Source: Fragilaria crotonensis (taxonomy: Eukaryota; Bacillariophyta; Fragilariophyceae; Fragilariales; Fragilariaceae). From it: a stretch of DNA of 48,771 nt. The stretch spans positions 1 through 48,771 of the forward strand of contig JAKSYS010000490.1 in NCBI GenBank assembly GCA_022925895.1. The letters run 5' to 3'. The notes under the pieces were generated by a model, which had not been told where the DNA came from, made no database searches, and saw nothing but the letters and a program-made list of their open reading frames with translations. Below, one piece after another: positions 9,395 to 21,315 of this stretch (position 1 is its first letter; the number at the start of each line of letters is the position of its first letter). A program made the position numbers and the translations under genes.

Positions 9395-11188
9395 CTAACC
9401 AAACCGAGCCAACGCGGCAGCAGCCATGAGCTCCCGCTTATGATTCTGCACGCACTCTGAACTGCAATAGGCGTAGCTCAAACGTTGGAGCATCTGGCTT
9501 CGTCTCTTATTTTTGCATACCTTCTGACAAAAATCGCAGACGTTCGTCGCAGAAGATGTCTTTGGTTGGAGGCGATCGCGAATTCTCTTGGCGTCGTCTT
9601 CTTGCTTCTGCCGCTCTTCTTCTTCTTTCCGCTGCCTTTCCGCTTCTTCGATTTGGACTGCTTCACGCTGACTCTTTTCCTTCTGTCGAGCCCTTTGACG
9701 CCTCTTTTTCTCAGCCGCCTTTTCTTTCTTTGCCTGAAGATCATCGGCAGTAAGCGGAGGTCCCACCTTGGCGCTGTCCCAGTTGCAATAGTCTTCACCT
9801 AAGGTTGCTCTTGCCATTCGAAAAGCATCCCTCACCTTCTCGTGAGATGCCAGGAAGTACGGGACTCGACCCCTCGCATCGAGAACGCAAGGATTCGCTC
9901 TCCCCTGTACCAACAGCGCAGTGACACATGCAGCGGACGTCATTGGATCAACGTTCTCCGAGGAAGCGGACGCATAGTGCAGTGCAGTCATGAAGTCTTC
10001 ACCTGCAGCTTGATCAACAGTGCAAGCAGCTTCGGTACCAAGAAGTTGAATGAGCTCAGGGAGGTTTGCGGTTGCTGCAAGCTCATGAAGTCGAGTCATG
10101 GCTATGATTATCTTTTCATCTTCATTGTCCGATCCTTCACGAGTCTCATGAAGTGGTTGCAGCGGTTGAGCAGATATTTCTGTTGCCAAAGTCGGCATTT
10201 CGTCAAAAACAGGTGGTTTCTGCACTATATGCACCCTCATCATGATCTCATACACCGCGACTGCAGCCTCAAAGGTTGGTCTTCCGACATCCAGAGGAAT
10301 CTTTCGAACTCTCCCGTCACCACGGCGTATTATATCGTCGTTGTCATCGTACAAATTCTTCATCATAGCTTTGGGGCATGAGAGTAGTATAAGCCCAGCA
10401 GATTGCACAAGAGCTTTGTTACGTTGTAGGAACGACTTGACATCCTGACGAAGTGCCTCTTCTCCAGCTCGTCGAAGTTGCGATCCAACGGACTTCGGTT
10501 TTCGTTTTCCATCTTGCGCACTTTGTGCCTTTCCCTGTCCCTTACGGATGGTATACCTTGATGACGTTGTATGCAGTAGACATTTCGGTCCGACGAAGAT
10601 ACCTACCGCAAGCCTCCCACTACTTAGTAGAAGAACAACAGTGGGTTTTCCAATTAGAGCTAAATCACACGAGAGTCGATGGTATGCTTCACACTGCACA
10701 ATCATACTCGACAGACGTTGCTCCTTTGACAGGAGCGCATTTGGAATTTCTATCGCATAATGATCTGGCTGCCCCAGTGGGAGAAGTGAATAAGGAGGCT
10801 TGTCCATACGTCGAACAGCATTTTCCTTTTCTTTCTCATTCAAGGTTTGGTTCTTAGCCTGCCTTGACGGTTGACTTTGATCTGTTTTCGCCAATGTCGG
10901 ATTCGAAGAAGAGACCGATGTAGTATCGGTTATTTGTGACTCTTCTTCGCTTTCAGATTCGTCATCCTCGGAAGCTCGTCCTTTGTTCCCGCCATCTTCA
11001 TCCGATGACGAATGGCGCACGTCTGCCTCTTCCTCGGCCTCTGAGGCCTGGTAGAAGCGTCGAAAATCATCCTCAACCGATGATTCAGCGTTCTTGACAG
11101 CATGCGCCAGATATGCCACGCATTTCTCAGAGTACAGAGCAATGGTCTCCGTATGGACAACGAGCGGCGGTGTTTCTTGTTGTTGCAT
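9395..11188 (-). CDS. Vms1/ANKZF1-type peptidyl-tRNA hydrolase of ribosome quality control
   Basis: Vms1/ANKZF1 cleaves peptidyl-tRNA on stalled 60S subunits in ribosome-associated quality control. The 597-aa single-exon protein has an acidic disordered N-terminus (about 45-115). Next comes a VLRF1 (eRF1-like) domain at about 175-320 beginning GKPTVVLLLSSGRLAVG, with the catalytic GSQ loop at 235-237 (Gln237). Ankyrin-like repeats follow at about 360-455 (TALHYAS, ARGRVPYFLAS), a Lys/Glu/Arg-rich coiled coil at about 485-540, and a C-terminal treble-clef zinc site with C551-x2-C554 and C575-x3-C579. This is the family's order. The N-terminal C2H2 finger seen in yeast and human proteins is not visible. 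Start is the ATG at 11186-11188, the only Met before the conserved region. Assignment is strong. Confidence 0.9.
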   Translation of the reverse strand: MQQQETPPLVVHTETIALYSEKCVAYLAHAVKNAESSVEDDFRRFYQASEAEEEADVRHSSSDEDGGNKGRASEDDESESEEESQITDTTSVSSSNPTLAKTDQSQPSRQAKNQTLNEKEKENAVRRMDKPPYSLLPLGQPDHYAIEIPNALLSKEQRLSSMIVQCEAYHRLSCDLALIGKPTVVLLLSSGRLAVGIFVGPKCLLHTTSSRYTIRKGQGKAQSAQDGKRKPKSVGSQLRRAGEEALRQDVKSFLQRNKALVQSAGLILLSCPKAMMKNLYDDNDDIIRRGDGRVRKIPLDVGRPTFEAAVAVYEIMMRVHIVQKPPVFDEMPTLATEISAQPLQPLHETREGSDNEDEKIIIAMTRLHELAATANLPELIQLLGTEAACTVDQAAGEDFMTALHYASASSENVDPMTSAACVTALLVQGRANPCVLDARGRVPYFLASHEKVRDAFRMARATLGEDYCNWDSAKVGPPLTADDLQAKKEKAAEKKRRQRARQKEKSQREAVQIEEAERQRKEEEERQKQEDDAKRIRDRLQPKTSSATNVCDFCQKVCKNKRRSQMLQRLSYAYCSSECVQNHKRELMAAAALARFG

Positions 11189-11751
11189 CTTGGTAGGGTC
11201 AGCAACTTGGTATATTTTTGGTTTTTAGTTTGTGATGGAGGACAGTATAAGTACTGTACAAATTACAGTACTTGTACCTTCTACTGAGTACTACGTATGA
11301 CTTCGTGATGATTTACCTCGTACTGGTACCAGTACTTTATGTATTACACGAAGTACAAGCAACTCCGAGTCCAAGGACAAATACTAGGGTACTCGAGTAG
11401 CTGGGAGCCCGTGGATAACCCCTAATCTAGCAGGCCATCTCCTACAGCAGTGTACGGGAGTACTGATTACTACCTACTACTGGTACTGAGATTCGTAGGT
11501 AAAGTTGATGCGTAATTAAATTTACATAATAATTTATGGAGTCGATTTCTTTAGAAAACTCGATCGGCTCGATTAGGGGACATAAACGGCCTCCCAAACC
11601 ATCGTTAGCGGAGGGTCCTACGAGGAATACATACCAAGAACGGTTCCCCATGTACAGTACTTGGTCCCAGTACAATAAGTATCAACATCAAATTTGTTCT
11701 GAAATCTCATTCGATCCACAACGCTAACGCAGCAACCACATTCGTGGGACA
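11189..11751. other. intergenic region between divergent genes
   Basis: This 563-bp gap separates the start codons of the Vms1-type gene (minus) and the CoA-binding gene (plus), so it should hold both promoters. It is rich in GTAC motifs (for example 11225-11345). A short (TACTAC)-type tract lies near 11460-11480. No gene is supported. Confidence 0.45.
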
Positions 11752-12337
11752 ATGACCTACCGGAACAACGACAGAGATCTTCGTGAAATCCTTCAAAACA
11801 CGAGAACAATTGCTTTGGTGGGAGCTTCCAATGTAAGTTGTGTCTATCGCAAGATGTGAACGAAATTCTCATCTTGCCTCGTTTTCGCTGTCCAGAAACC
11901 AAGTCGACCGTCCAACGAGGTGATGGAAATCCTGCTAAGCTATGGCTATGATGTCTTCCCCGTCAACCCTTTGCTTGTGGGAGAGAAAATATTTGGACGG
12001 GACGTGTATGCATCGTTGGCAGACCTTCCTAATCCAGTAGACATGGTTGAGGTGTTTCGGTACGACATCGCGATGCATTTGTTTCGTACACCTCTGAAAT
12101 CACTTAAGAGATGTTAGATCGGCTCGACTAATACGTTTAAACAGCAACTCTGCGTTTGCAGGAGGCGTTGTTGATGAGGCGATTGCTATTGGGGCGAAAT
12201 ACGTGTGGCTGCAGATTGGAGTGATTGACGTTGAAGCCGCCAACAGGGCCACATCCGCCGGATTGAAGGTAGCCATGAATGTATGCCCAGCAGAAGAATT
12301 GCCCAGACTCAATATTTGCGGTCCCGCGCCTCGATGA
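11752..12337 (+). CDS. CoA-binding (YccU-type Rossmann) protein, paralogue 1
   Basis: Small CoA_binding-family protein (145 aa) with a Rossmann-like fold; the exact cellular role is not established for this family. Three exons: 11752-11832, 11896-12059 and 12145-12337, with GT-AG introns in phases 0 and 2. Visible motifs are TIALVGASN (nucleotide-loop, about 19-27), [28 protein letters not shown] interrupted by intron 2, WLQIGV and MNVCP. Upstream in frame a stop occurs before any other Met, so the start is firm. Length is typical of the family. Its stop lies 47 bp from that of the convergent phosphatase gene. A paralogue with the same intron positions and phases lies at 39063-39666 on the other strand. 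Confidence 0.88.
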
Positions 12338-12384
12338 ATTTGACGACGACACAGCTTAAGCTACTGATTGCAGGAGACACACTT

Positions 12385-14788
12385 TTAGTCCACGTTATAA
12401 GACCCCTTTCTCGCTTTCATCTTTTGTAATCCAAGGGTGTTTTGCAGGGTCTCTCGGTCGAGCTTGAAACAAACAGTTGTGTGCAGGGCTAGAACAGTAG
12501 TAGAGTATTGCTTTTCATCAACCAAAACCTCTTCACCAAAATAGTCACCAGCCCTTAACGTTTCGACGTGCGGTCGACCGTCCTTCTGGACCAAATACTC
12601 TGCGATGCACAATGCAAGTGTCAAATGTTTAGAGAGTGACAAGGAAATTCGAACCCAAGCGGCCGAAGAAGACTTACCACAAGATCCCTTCTCAATGACA
12701 TACATGGCATCACCAGGAATTCCTTGTTCGATAATCATTTCACCTCTACCAAACGTGACCTCAACCATACTAGCCGCCAGATTGGTAATATCAATGGATT
12801 TGGTATTTTTGAAGATTTCCATACTTTTCAGAACCCTAATGAGATCTTGTCGCCCACTTTGTTGCGCGAGAACTTGACGAAAAGCGTATCGATGCAATGC
12901 CCAAAGGTTTCCATCAGTTTGTGCAATAATCGAGGCTGCGCGAGGAGCAGAATACATAAGTGCCAGTTCTCCAAAGCTTGGATGCGCATGCTTTTCGTGT
13001 GAACCTTCATAAACATGCACACAATTGCCTCCAGTACCATTCTTGTCCTCTTCGCCCTCAGAAAGGATCCGAACCTCAAATCGTCCGTTGTCAACAATGT
13101 AAAAACGATCGCCAATTGTGCCTTGCTTGATTACCCATGTCCCCTTCTTGACGCTGATTGGCTCCATAACACCAAAAATCATGTTGCGTTGATCATCAGT
13201 GATGTTCTGGAACATGACGGATGCACGAATGGCCTCAGCAATCCTCTCCTTCTCCTCAGGCGTCTTCTCTGTGTACAACTTGGACATGTCCAGTTCTTCT
13301 ATCCCTGATACGTCGAGTTCTGATTCAGAACCCATCATCTGAATCTTCATTTGCTGTATGGCTCTGGATTTCTCTTTGGAAGCAAAGGTTCGAACAGGTT
13401 TCAGCCCGTTGGACGGCACGAGCATGTCAACCGAGTCGTCACCGGGTTCTTCTTCCAAAATCCTAACTGGGGGAGCTTCGAACTTCGCCGACGAGTAGTC
13501 CAAAGACGTGCGTAAAGATGCCGAGACGAACGAGCCCGCTAGTGATTTGCTTTCGACGCTGTCAATGAAAATGCAAATCATGGTGATGTCGTCGGTTCGC
13601 AGTTCATATTGCAACCACAGTTCATAACTTTCAGCTACAACGGCACGGCAAGCAGCCAATGGGTCTGTAAACTTGGCACAGATATCAAGAACGCTCTGAT
13701 TAGTCAAAAATTCGAATACGCCGTCGCTCGCGAGCACTAGGATCTTGTCCTGCGGTGTGATCTCACGAGTTAGCATTTCAGGTTCAGCAAAAACACCGAG
13801 CTCTTCGGCAATAGCATCACCCAAAGAACGAGTAAAAGCGGTACCTGGGTACTCTCCATGGGGACTCCACACTCGTGGCGGATCGCCACCTTCGTCTAAT
13901 TCTTCGCCGAGCTCCAAGTCATCGGCATCGTCCTCCTCAGGAATAATCGGCTCCAACCCTTCTATTTGATCTAATGACAATACTCTGGCCCCTGTGGCCC
14001 GAATGCGTACACGTTCATCTCGTCGATAAGGCGTTTGATCCCGTGAGAGAGGAAATGCCTTAAGGTTGGAAGCGCCAGAATCATTGCCCTCGACAATCGA
14101 ACCAACGATCGCTCGACTGTCTCCAACGTTGCAAACAGTGATTCGGTTTCTTCGCCCATGCACGTACATGGAGATTGCAGTGGTACCAGATAAGGAGTCA
14201 TCAAATTCGCGGGCTTTGTGCATAGCACGATTACATTCGACGTGGGCCTTGAGACAAGCATTCTGAATCTGATCCTTAGTTAACTCGATTGGCTGGTTGT
14301 CCACGTGTCCGTTCGATCTTGCACTGAGCAACTTGGATTCTTTCGCCTTTGCCCTTTGGACGAATTTCTCGATGGTGTCAGGAAGATTGTCCCTTGCAAA
14401 GATTGCGCAGCGATCTCCATCCCGACCGTGACCGTCGTACACTCCGAGCAGCGCATCGGTTTTCTGACCGCAGAAGTTTCTGGAAATCGAAAATGCATCT
14501 TGATTGGCCTTGTGAGGATCTGCACAGAAAATTGAAAAAAGTGAGAAGCTAGAATAATTTGACCGGCATTCCTGTCTTTCAGAGATTCTTACCATCAGGA
14601 TAGTAGCCGCGTTGGCTCAGATAGGCGAAGCGTAGTTTGATGCCCCCAAGGGTGAGGGATTCTGTCTTCTCGATCGATTCTATTCGTGATTCGATCTCGG
14701 CATTACTCATAGGTGCATCGTTTGGGTTCAAATTGGCAAGAGAGGGTCCGCCGATGACATCGCGTGGTTTGGATTCGCAACAGCCCAT
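12385..14788 (-). CDS. PP2C phosphatase fused to two cyclic-nucleotide-binding domains, lipid-anchored
   Basis: Predicted Ser/Thr phosphatase controlled by cyclic nucleotides. Three exons (14593-14788, 12678-14519, 12385-12599; introns 73 and 78 bp, both GT-AG, phase 1) give 750 aa. MGCC at the N-terminus suits myristoylation plus palmitoylation, so membrane attachment is likely. The PP2C domain (about 50-390) has the metal and phosphate motifs DGHG (94-97), SGTTA, NVGDSRA, RSLGD, LASDGVFE and TDDIT. CNBD1 (about 500-620) has a good phosphate-binding cassette FGELALMYSAPRAAS. CNBD2 (about 625-740) reads FGEEVLVDEKQYSTT and lacks the cassette Arg. Plants and some protists have PP2C-CNBD-kinase fusions; here the protein ends after CNBD2 with no kinase. 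Domain calls are strong; regulation by cAMP or cGMP is inference. Confidence 0.9.
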
Positions 14789-15208
14789 GGTTGATTATAC
14801 TCTGAAGTCCGACGTGCATGTATAATGCCAGTTTCGACGGTGCTGCAGTGCAGACGGGGAATTGACGTGACTGCAAGAAGCCAGGACATCTCGTATGCTC
14901 ATAGTATTTGCACTCAAGTTTTGAAATCTACAGTTGCACAGTACGAGTACCATGGTACCAGGTACTATGCATACTACAATGCTACATTGTACAAGGAGTA
15001 TCGTGCAGAATTGCAAGTTTTTTAACACCTCACAGAGCCGGCAGCGCTTCAAATGCCTGCAGAGAACCGGTAGTGTTTTGTAGGTCGTTTCAACTGCCTT
15101 TTTGGGTCATTGTAGGTTAAAACCAGTCTGGGGGGCGGCCATTGGCCGCGGTTGTTGCACGACGGTAGAGGAGGTCTGGTAAGATCTATACAGAGTACGG
15201 AGTACGAT

Positions 15209-15510
15209 TGCAAAATTTGTACCACGTTATAAGCATTGGAATCTGGAATTCAAAATATATTTTCCAGTACTCTGGACATTGGACATGTAGTTTCTACTGC
15301 AAAATTTGTACCACGGAATCTGGAATTCAAAATACATTTTCCAGTATTTCTAGACAGATCGAACAAACTGGATATGGCATTAACGGAGTACTTGTACATA
15401 AAATTGTTGTCCGTTCTACACAACGATTCGTACCACGTTATACAATATACATTTCTGGACACAGTGTAAAAAAGTTTTCATGTAGATTTCTACTGCAAAA
15501 TTTGTACCAT
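15209..15510. repeat. dispersed direct repeats around TGCAAAATTTGTACCA
   Basis: TGCAAAATTTGTACCA occurs at about 15210, 15299 and 15495. The first two copies are each followed by GGAATCTGGAATTCAAAATA and then TTTTCCAGTA, so about 60 bp is duplicated with a small internal deletion in the second copy. Confidence 0.7.
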
Positions 15511-15641
15511 GCAGTTTTCTACCGCAAATGCTACGTCAGTACGTGGATTAAGATATAAATATAAACGATTACTTTTGAAAATACAGTACGACAATATCTG
15601 AGTTATTTTAGGTATATCCTACTATATTATAAATTAATTGT

Positions 15642-15668
15642 GTGCGTGTGTGCGTGCGTGCGTGCGTC
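15642..15668. repeat. GTGC/GTGT microsatellite
   Basis: A short run of GTGT and GTGC tetranucleotides (TGTGCGTGTGTGCGTGCGTGC and continuation). Simple-sequence repeat without apparent function. Confidence 0.75.
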
Positions 15669-16194
15669 TGTTACGGAGTATGACCACTCTGGGGTACTGG
15701 ATCAAATGAATACTGTCTGAATTTTTTTACTGTGCGCAATACGCAGTACAGTGGTCTCACTACGGAGCTTCGCCAGGGTTGAGTACTGAAAGTAAACAGT
15801 AACCAAGAAGCTTCGCCAGTATTGGTGCTTGGCCTCCCCATGAACGCAAATTTTTTGATTCCAAAAGTCAACCCTTACTCAAATAACGTTTTATTAACGG
15901 TGGGTTTTTCGTTTTTTAAAAATAACGCTTTATTAACGGCAGGTTGCGTCGTGAAGTTGTATTATTGGTGGTCATTGCACAGTACTGTACGCTGGCTGTA
16001 CTGTAGTCCCTGTTACGACTCTACATTGTACTCCAGTACCTCATACACTCACTCACTATAAGATGTACTCCGAGTACTGTACAGTATGGTACTGTACGCT
16101 GTACTGTAGACTCCAGTACCTCATACACCTACAGTAATTGTACCGCTCACATAATTCCTTGCTTCCAATTCTTTCCAATCAGCATATAACCATT

Positions 16195-19100
16195 ATGTCA
16201 CACCCAAGTAAACATTCACTATCAACAAAGCCAGCTGCCATTGCAGCAAGGAAAAGGCGTGCCAAACTTCGCAACCTGTCCCAAGAAGAAGGTGGTGACC
16301 CTGTAGCTGCCACACAGATGGCCGCCATCACCACCAGGAACCGTGAGCAGAAGAGACAAACACGTCTGGAGCGCCTCCAGAGATCTCAAGAAGGTGACCC
16401 TGTTGCTGTCACACAGATGGCCGCCATCACCACTCAGCACCAAGAGCACATGAGACAAACACGTCTGGAGCGCCTCCAGAGATCTCAAGAAGGTGACCCT
16501 GTTGCTGCCACACAGATGGCTGCCATCACCACCAGGAACCAAGAGCAGATGAGACAAACACGTCTGGAGCGCCTCCAGAGATCTCAAGAAGGTGACCCTG
16601 TTGCTGCCACACAGATGGCTGCCATCACCACTCAGCACCAAGAGCACATGAGACAAACACGTCTGGAGCGCCTCCAGAGATCTCAAGAAGGTGACCCTGT
16701 TGCTGCCACACAGATGGCTGCCATCACCACCAGAACCAAGAGCACATGAGACAAACACGTCTGGAGCGCCTCCAGAGATCTCAAGAAGGTGACCCTGTTG
16801 CTGCCACACAGATGGCTGCCATCACCACTCAGCACCAAGAGCACATGAGACAAACACGTCTGGAGCGCCTCCAGAGATCTCAAGAAGGTGACCCTGTTGC
16901 TGCCACACAGATGGCTGCCATCACCACCAGGAACCAAGAGCACATGAGACAAACACGTCAGGAGCGCCTCCAGAGATCTCAAGAAGGTGACCCTGTTGCT
17001 GCCACACAGATGGCTGCCATCACCACTCAGCACCAAGAGCACATGAGACAAACACGCCAAAGTTGCCAACGCACCAATGGCGCAGCCTATTCATCTGCTC
17101 CTGCTCCAGCACGTCATGTCCTTGGCCCATGCACAGTTGAATGTCAGGGCTGCTCTGCACTGCATTTTCCAAATGAATCAAGGTCTGAAAGGGGCTACTT
17201 TTCATCTTGCTGTGCCAAGGGCAAGGTATCTCTCCTCCCTCTTGATCCCACACCAAATGTGTTGATGGATCTTTTTCATGCACATGAATTGTTCATGCCA
17301 CACATCCGTGCCTACAACTCTGCCTTGAGTTTTGCCTCAATAGGCGCTAATGTGGATGATGCTTTGATTGATAGGAGTTGTGGAATTTATACTTTTCGCA
17401 TTCATGGCTCAATGTACCACCGGTTAGGATCATTGCTCCCAGAACCTGGACAGCATCCTGCTTTTGCACAACTCTATTTCTATGACACTAACCATGAGGT
17501 GGACAATCGTTTACATCATTTGAATACCTTGGACAGGAATACTTTGGTTTTATTGCAGCAAATGATTCAGAATCAAAACCGGCTGTATGGATTATTCAAG
17601 CAAGCTCTTGATGAGGAAACCTTGGCCAGTAATACTGATGGTAATCATGATGTTGAATTGCCTGGCCACAATGTTGCAATGCATATCCTGGATCAACCTG
17701 AATTGGACAACAGACGGTACAATGCACCAAGTTCCAGTGAGGTAGCTGTGATTCTTCCTGACGAAGGTTCAGGTAACCGTGATATTCGAGTATTGCTTCG
17801 TGCTGGAGCAATTCAGTCAATCTCAGAGCTCCATCCCGACTATTCTCCACTGGCATATGTACTCCTTTTTCCAACAGGCTCCCCAAGAGGCTGGCATCCT
17901 GGCATGATGCAAACTGGTCCAAATGCTACGACTCCACATTTGACAAGATTAACTTGCCTCATGCATGCTGCATTTCGGCTTTTTGTACGACCTGCTGCTC
18001 AGTTCTCCAATCACCTTCACTTTGCAGGAAGCTGTTTCACCAATACATTGTGGACTGCTATGCCCAAGTGGAACAAGGCCGTCTTAATTTCATCCGTCTT
18101 AATCAACCAAGATTGCGTGCTGAACTTTATCAAGGCATTGCAGATGCTGTTGCTGGTGAGGATGTGACAAACACTCGACAGCTGGGGCGACGAATCATTC
18201 TGCCTTCATCTCACATTGGAAGTGCAAGAAACATGCACCAGCTTTGCCAGGATGCATTGGCAATTGTGCGAATGGGCAAGCCAGACCTCTTTATTACAAT
18301 GACAACCAATCCGCAGTGGCCAGAAGTTGTTGAAAACCTTCTTCCTGGCCAAACTGTAAATGACAGACCAGATTTGGTGGCACGAGTGTTCCATCTCAAA
18401 TTTACAGAGATGATGATTGACCTCCAGAAGCGGCAAGTGCTTGGAAGGGTTGTGGCTGCTATCTACACCATCAAATTTCAGAAGCGAGGATTGCCACATG
18501 CACATGTACTGGTCATTTTGGCAGAGAATGACAAACCGCGCACAGAATCTGACATTGACCATATTGTTTCAGCTGAGATCCCAGATGCATTGATAGATCC
18601 TGAACTTTTTGCAACTGTGAAGAGGTGTATGTTGCATGGGCCCTGTGGCACCAAAGTTTCCAATCGATGGCAAAATTTGAAGTGTTGTAATAGTTCTACA
18701 AAGCCAGCAGGTGAATGCAAGGACAAGTATCCCGGCCCTTTCAAGATGAGACAACACTCAATGATGATGGATTCCCTCAATATCATCGACGTGATGATGG
18801 AAGGACTGTAACTGTTCGAGGAGCTGAGTTGGACAACCGCTGGGTTGTGCCATATAATTGCCATCTTACCAAGAAGTATGATTGTCATATCAATGTTGAG
18901 GTGTGCAATTCAGTGCAGGCCGTCAAGTACCTCTACAAGTATGTATACAAGGGACACGACCGTGCTGCAGTCCAGATGGGGGAAGATGTTGATGAGATCA
19001 AGCTCTATCTTGATGGACGTTATGTCTCTGCATCAGAGGCATGCTGGCGCCTCTTCAGCCTTCGTCTACATTCAGAGAAGCCCAATGTGATGCGCCTAAT

Positions 19101-21315
19101 GTTCCATCTTCCCAATCAGCAATCAGTGGTTTTTGAGGAAAATGAAAATGTTGCTCAAGTGCTTGCAAGAGGACCACCCTGTACACAATTGACTGCCTGG
19201 TTGGACCTCAATCGGCATGATCAGTATGCTCGCCAGTTCCTTTATCATGACATCCCACAACACTACACATGGAAAAGTGCTGGTGTCGAGAAGTGCTGGG
19301 TACGACGCTCCAATCACCGGCAGACATTCCCCACTGTGTCTCGCCTCTACAGTGCTTCCCCTTCTTCTGGTGAGAGATACTTCCTGCGAAGGATGTTGAC
19401 TGTAGTGAAAGGTGCAACAAGCTTTGAAGCTCTGAACCGTTGATGATGTACTTTGTCCAACATTTCAAGATGCCTGTCGTACATTGGGTCTTCTAGATGA
19501 TGATACTGAGTGGCATCGAGCCATGCAGGAAGCCACACAGACACTCTCCCCAGCAAGGCTCAGAAGACTTTTGCAATCATCCTCTTCAACTGTGATGTCT
19601 CTGACCCAAGGTCACTCTATGACTCTCACTGGGCTGCCCTGTCAGAAGACTATGCACACCGTCAACCCAGCCTTAGTGAACAACACCTGCAGGACCTCCT
19701 TGTGCGTAAACTTGATGCCCTTCTGGGGATAATGCACAGCCGTTCTGTATTCGAATGGATACCATCCCTCCGCACACTTCTGGTTGAGGAGCATGGGAGT
19801 GCCATGGACAACAATTCAGTCAACCATTTGTTAGAATTGCAGCTGTCATCATCCAACACTGATATTCAACAGCAGCTGGATCGCCTCCCTCTCCTGAATC
19901 TTGAACAGCGTGCTATTTTTGATGCTGTACTTGCTTCTGTGAACAACAATGCTGGTACTGAAACTCAGAAAATGTTTATTTTGTTGATGGACCTGCAGGC
20001 TCAGGTAAGACGGAGTTGTTCAGGATGATCCTTGCCAAGGTGCGCAGTGAAGGGAAGGTTGCCCTTGCAACTGCCATATCAGGCATTGCTGCCTCAAACT
20101 TTGCCCCTTTGGGCCGTACTCTGCACTATATATCCGGGCTTCCAATTCAATTATATGAAACATCCATGTGCAACCTATCAAAAGAGAAGGCAGAAGTTAT
20201 GAAGGTTGCAAAGATTTTGATCATTGATGAGATCACAATGCTTAAGGGTGTTGGTCTTGATGTTCTTTCACAGTCTCTTTGTGATTTACTTGAACGTAAT
20301 GATGCTCCTTTGGTGGCTTGGTTGTCGTCATGGGTGGTGACTTTCGTCAAGTGCTTCCCATACTACGCCATGCTGGAAGAGCTACCACTGTGCATTCAAC
20401 TGTCCTACAATCCAAAGTCTGGCAAACATCATCTGTGAATGTAATGCAACTCTCTGAAAATATGCGATTGCGAATGGACTTACAGAACACAATGCTAACC
20501 CAGAGTTCCAAGAAGTACTTTCCCATTTTGCATCTTTCCTGTTGAGGATCGGCGAGGATATGGAGCCTTCCCCAATAAATCTACCATCTTATATATTCCA
20601 GCCTCAGGATACAAACGAACTGGTTGAGCATGTGTTTGATGATTTTTCTTCCAATGAACCAGCCTATTGGTCTGAACGTGCTATTCTATGTCCTAAAAAC
20701 AAAGATGTTCAAAGAATCAATGATATGGTAACCTCAAGGCTACCTCATGATGAACATGTGTTTCTCAGTATTGACAACATCATATCTGAGGAACCTAATG
20801 ATCCTGCACATACCCTCTATCCTCCTGAATTCCTGAACTCTTTGGAGCTATCTGGCCTTCCACCACATTGCCTCACTCTGAAAAAGGCATGTTGGTCATG
20901 CTGCTCGAAACCTATCAAGCACACTCAGCAATGGCACCCGCTCATTGTTCGCCGTATCTCACGGTCTGTCCTCCAGTGTTTGATTCCTACCACTGCAGAA
21001 ATTGTGGACATACCACGGATTGCTCTCCTATCACCTCAAGATGAGCTGCCATTTGTCTTCAAACGACGTCAGTTTCCAGTTCAACCAGCATATGCAATGA
21101 CAATCAACAAGAGTCAAGGTCAAACATTGCGAAGAGTTGGCATTTTCTTGCCACAAGGTGTATTTGCACATGGCCAGCTTTACGTTGCTCTCTCAAGAGT
21201 TCGTAACCCACATGATCTTTTCATATTTACTGATGGTCATCTTCTGCACAACATTGTTTATAAGGAGGTCCTGATATCAAAACTGTGCCCTCAGTATCAT
21301 CAACAGGATTTGTAA
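16195..21315 (+). pseudogene. Helitron Rep/helicase gene, interrupted by about eleven small indels
   Basis: Starts MSHPSKHSLSTKP. It has an N-terminal repeat region (16254-17061), then a Helitron-like N-terminal domain (about 17900-18500), the HUH motif LPHAHV with the two His codons at 18497-18505, and the Tyr motif VKYLYKYVYKG (about 18920-18955). The PIF1/SF1 helicase has Walker A GPAGSGKT (19989-20012), Walker B IIDEIT (about 20220), MGGDFRQ (about 20333) and INKSQGQT / GQLYVALSRVR (about 21100-21205), ending at a TAA at 21313-21315. The frame changes near 16733, 18029, 18739, 19436, 19569, 19975, 20309, 20491, 20881, 20905 and 20941. All but the one at 19436 are accounted for by one missing base, most of them in a short homopolymer. 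The catalytic motifs themselves are intact. Either a recently dead copy or an intact copy with consensus errors. Confidence 0.85.
16254..17061 (+). repeat. 99-bp tandem repeats, eight units, alternating as 198-bp dimers
   Basis: The word GAGACAAAC marks unit boundaries at 16353 (variant), 16452, 16551, 16650, 16748, 16847, 16946 and 17045: steps of 99 bp with a single 98-bp step where one G is lost. Each unit encodes 33 residues of the type RQTRLERLQRSQEGDPVAAT plus QMAAITT. Two subtypes alternate strictly: one ending TTRNQE and one ending TTQHQE, so the true repeat is about 198 bp, four times. The first unit is the most divergent. The basic Arg/Gln-rich helix may contact nucleic acid (inference). 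Confidence 0.92.

Larger units (their letters stand above)
14789..16194. other. intergenic DNA with direct repeats and GTAC palindromes
   Basis: No gene is supported in this 1.4 kb. It holds direct repeats (15209-15510), a GTGC microsatellite (about 15642-15668), a duplicated AATAACG-TTTATTAACGG segment (about 15882-15942) and GTAC clusters (14940-15000, 15985-16110). Reading frames here are low in complexity. The right part may include the 5' end of the Helitron, whose terminus I could not fix. Confidence 0.4.

Noticed and set aside
16222..17069. Long minus-strand frames across the Helitron repeat array
   Set aside because: They are mirror readings of the 99-bp repeats; the plus strand continues into the Rep domain.
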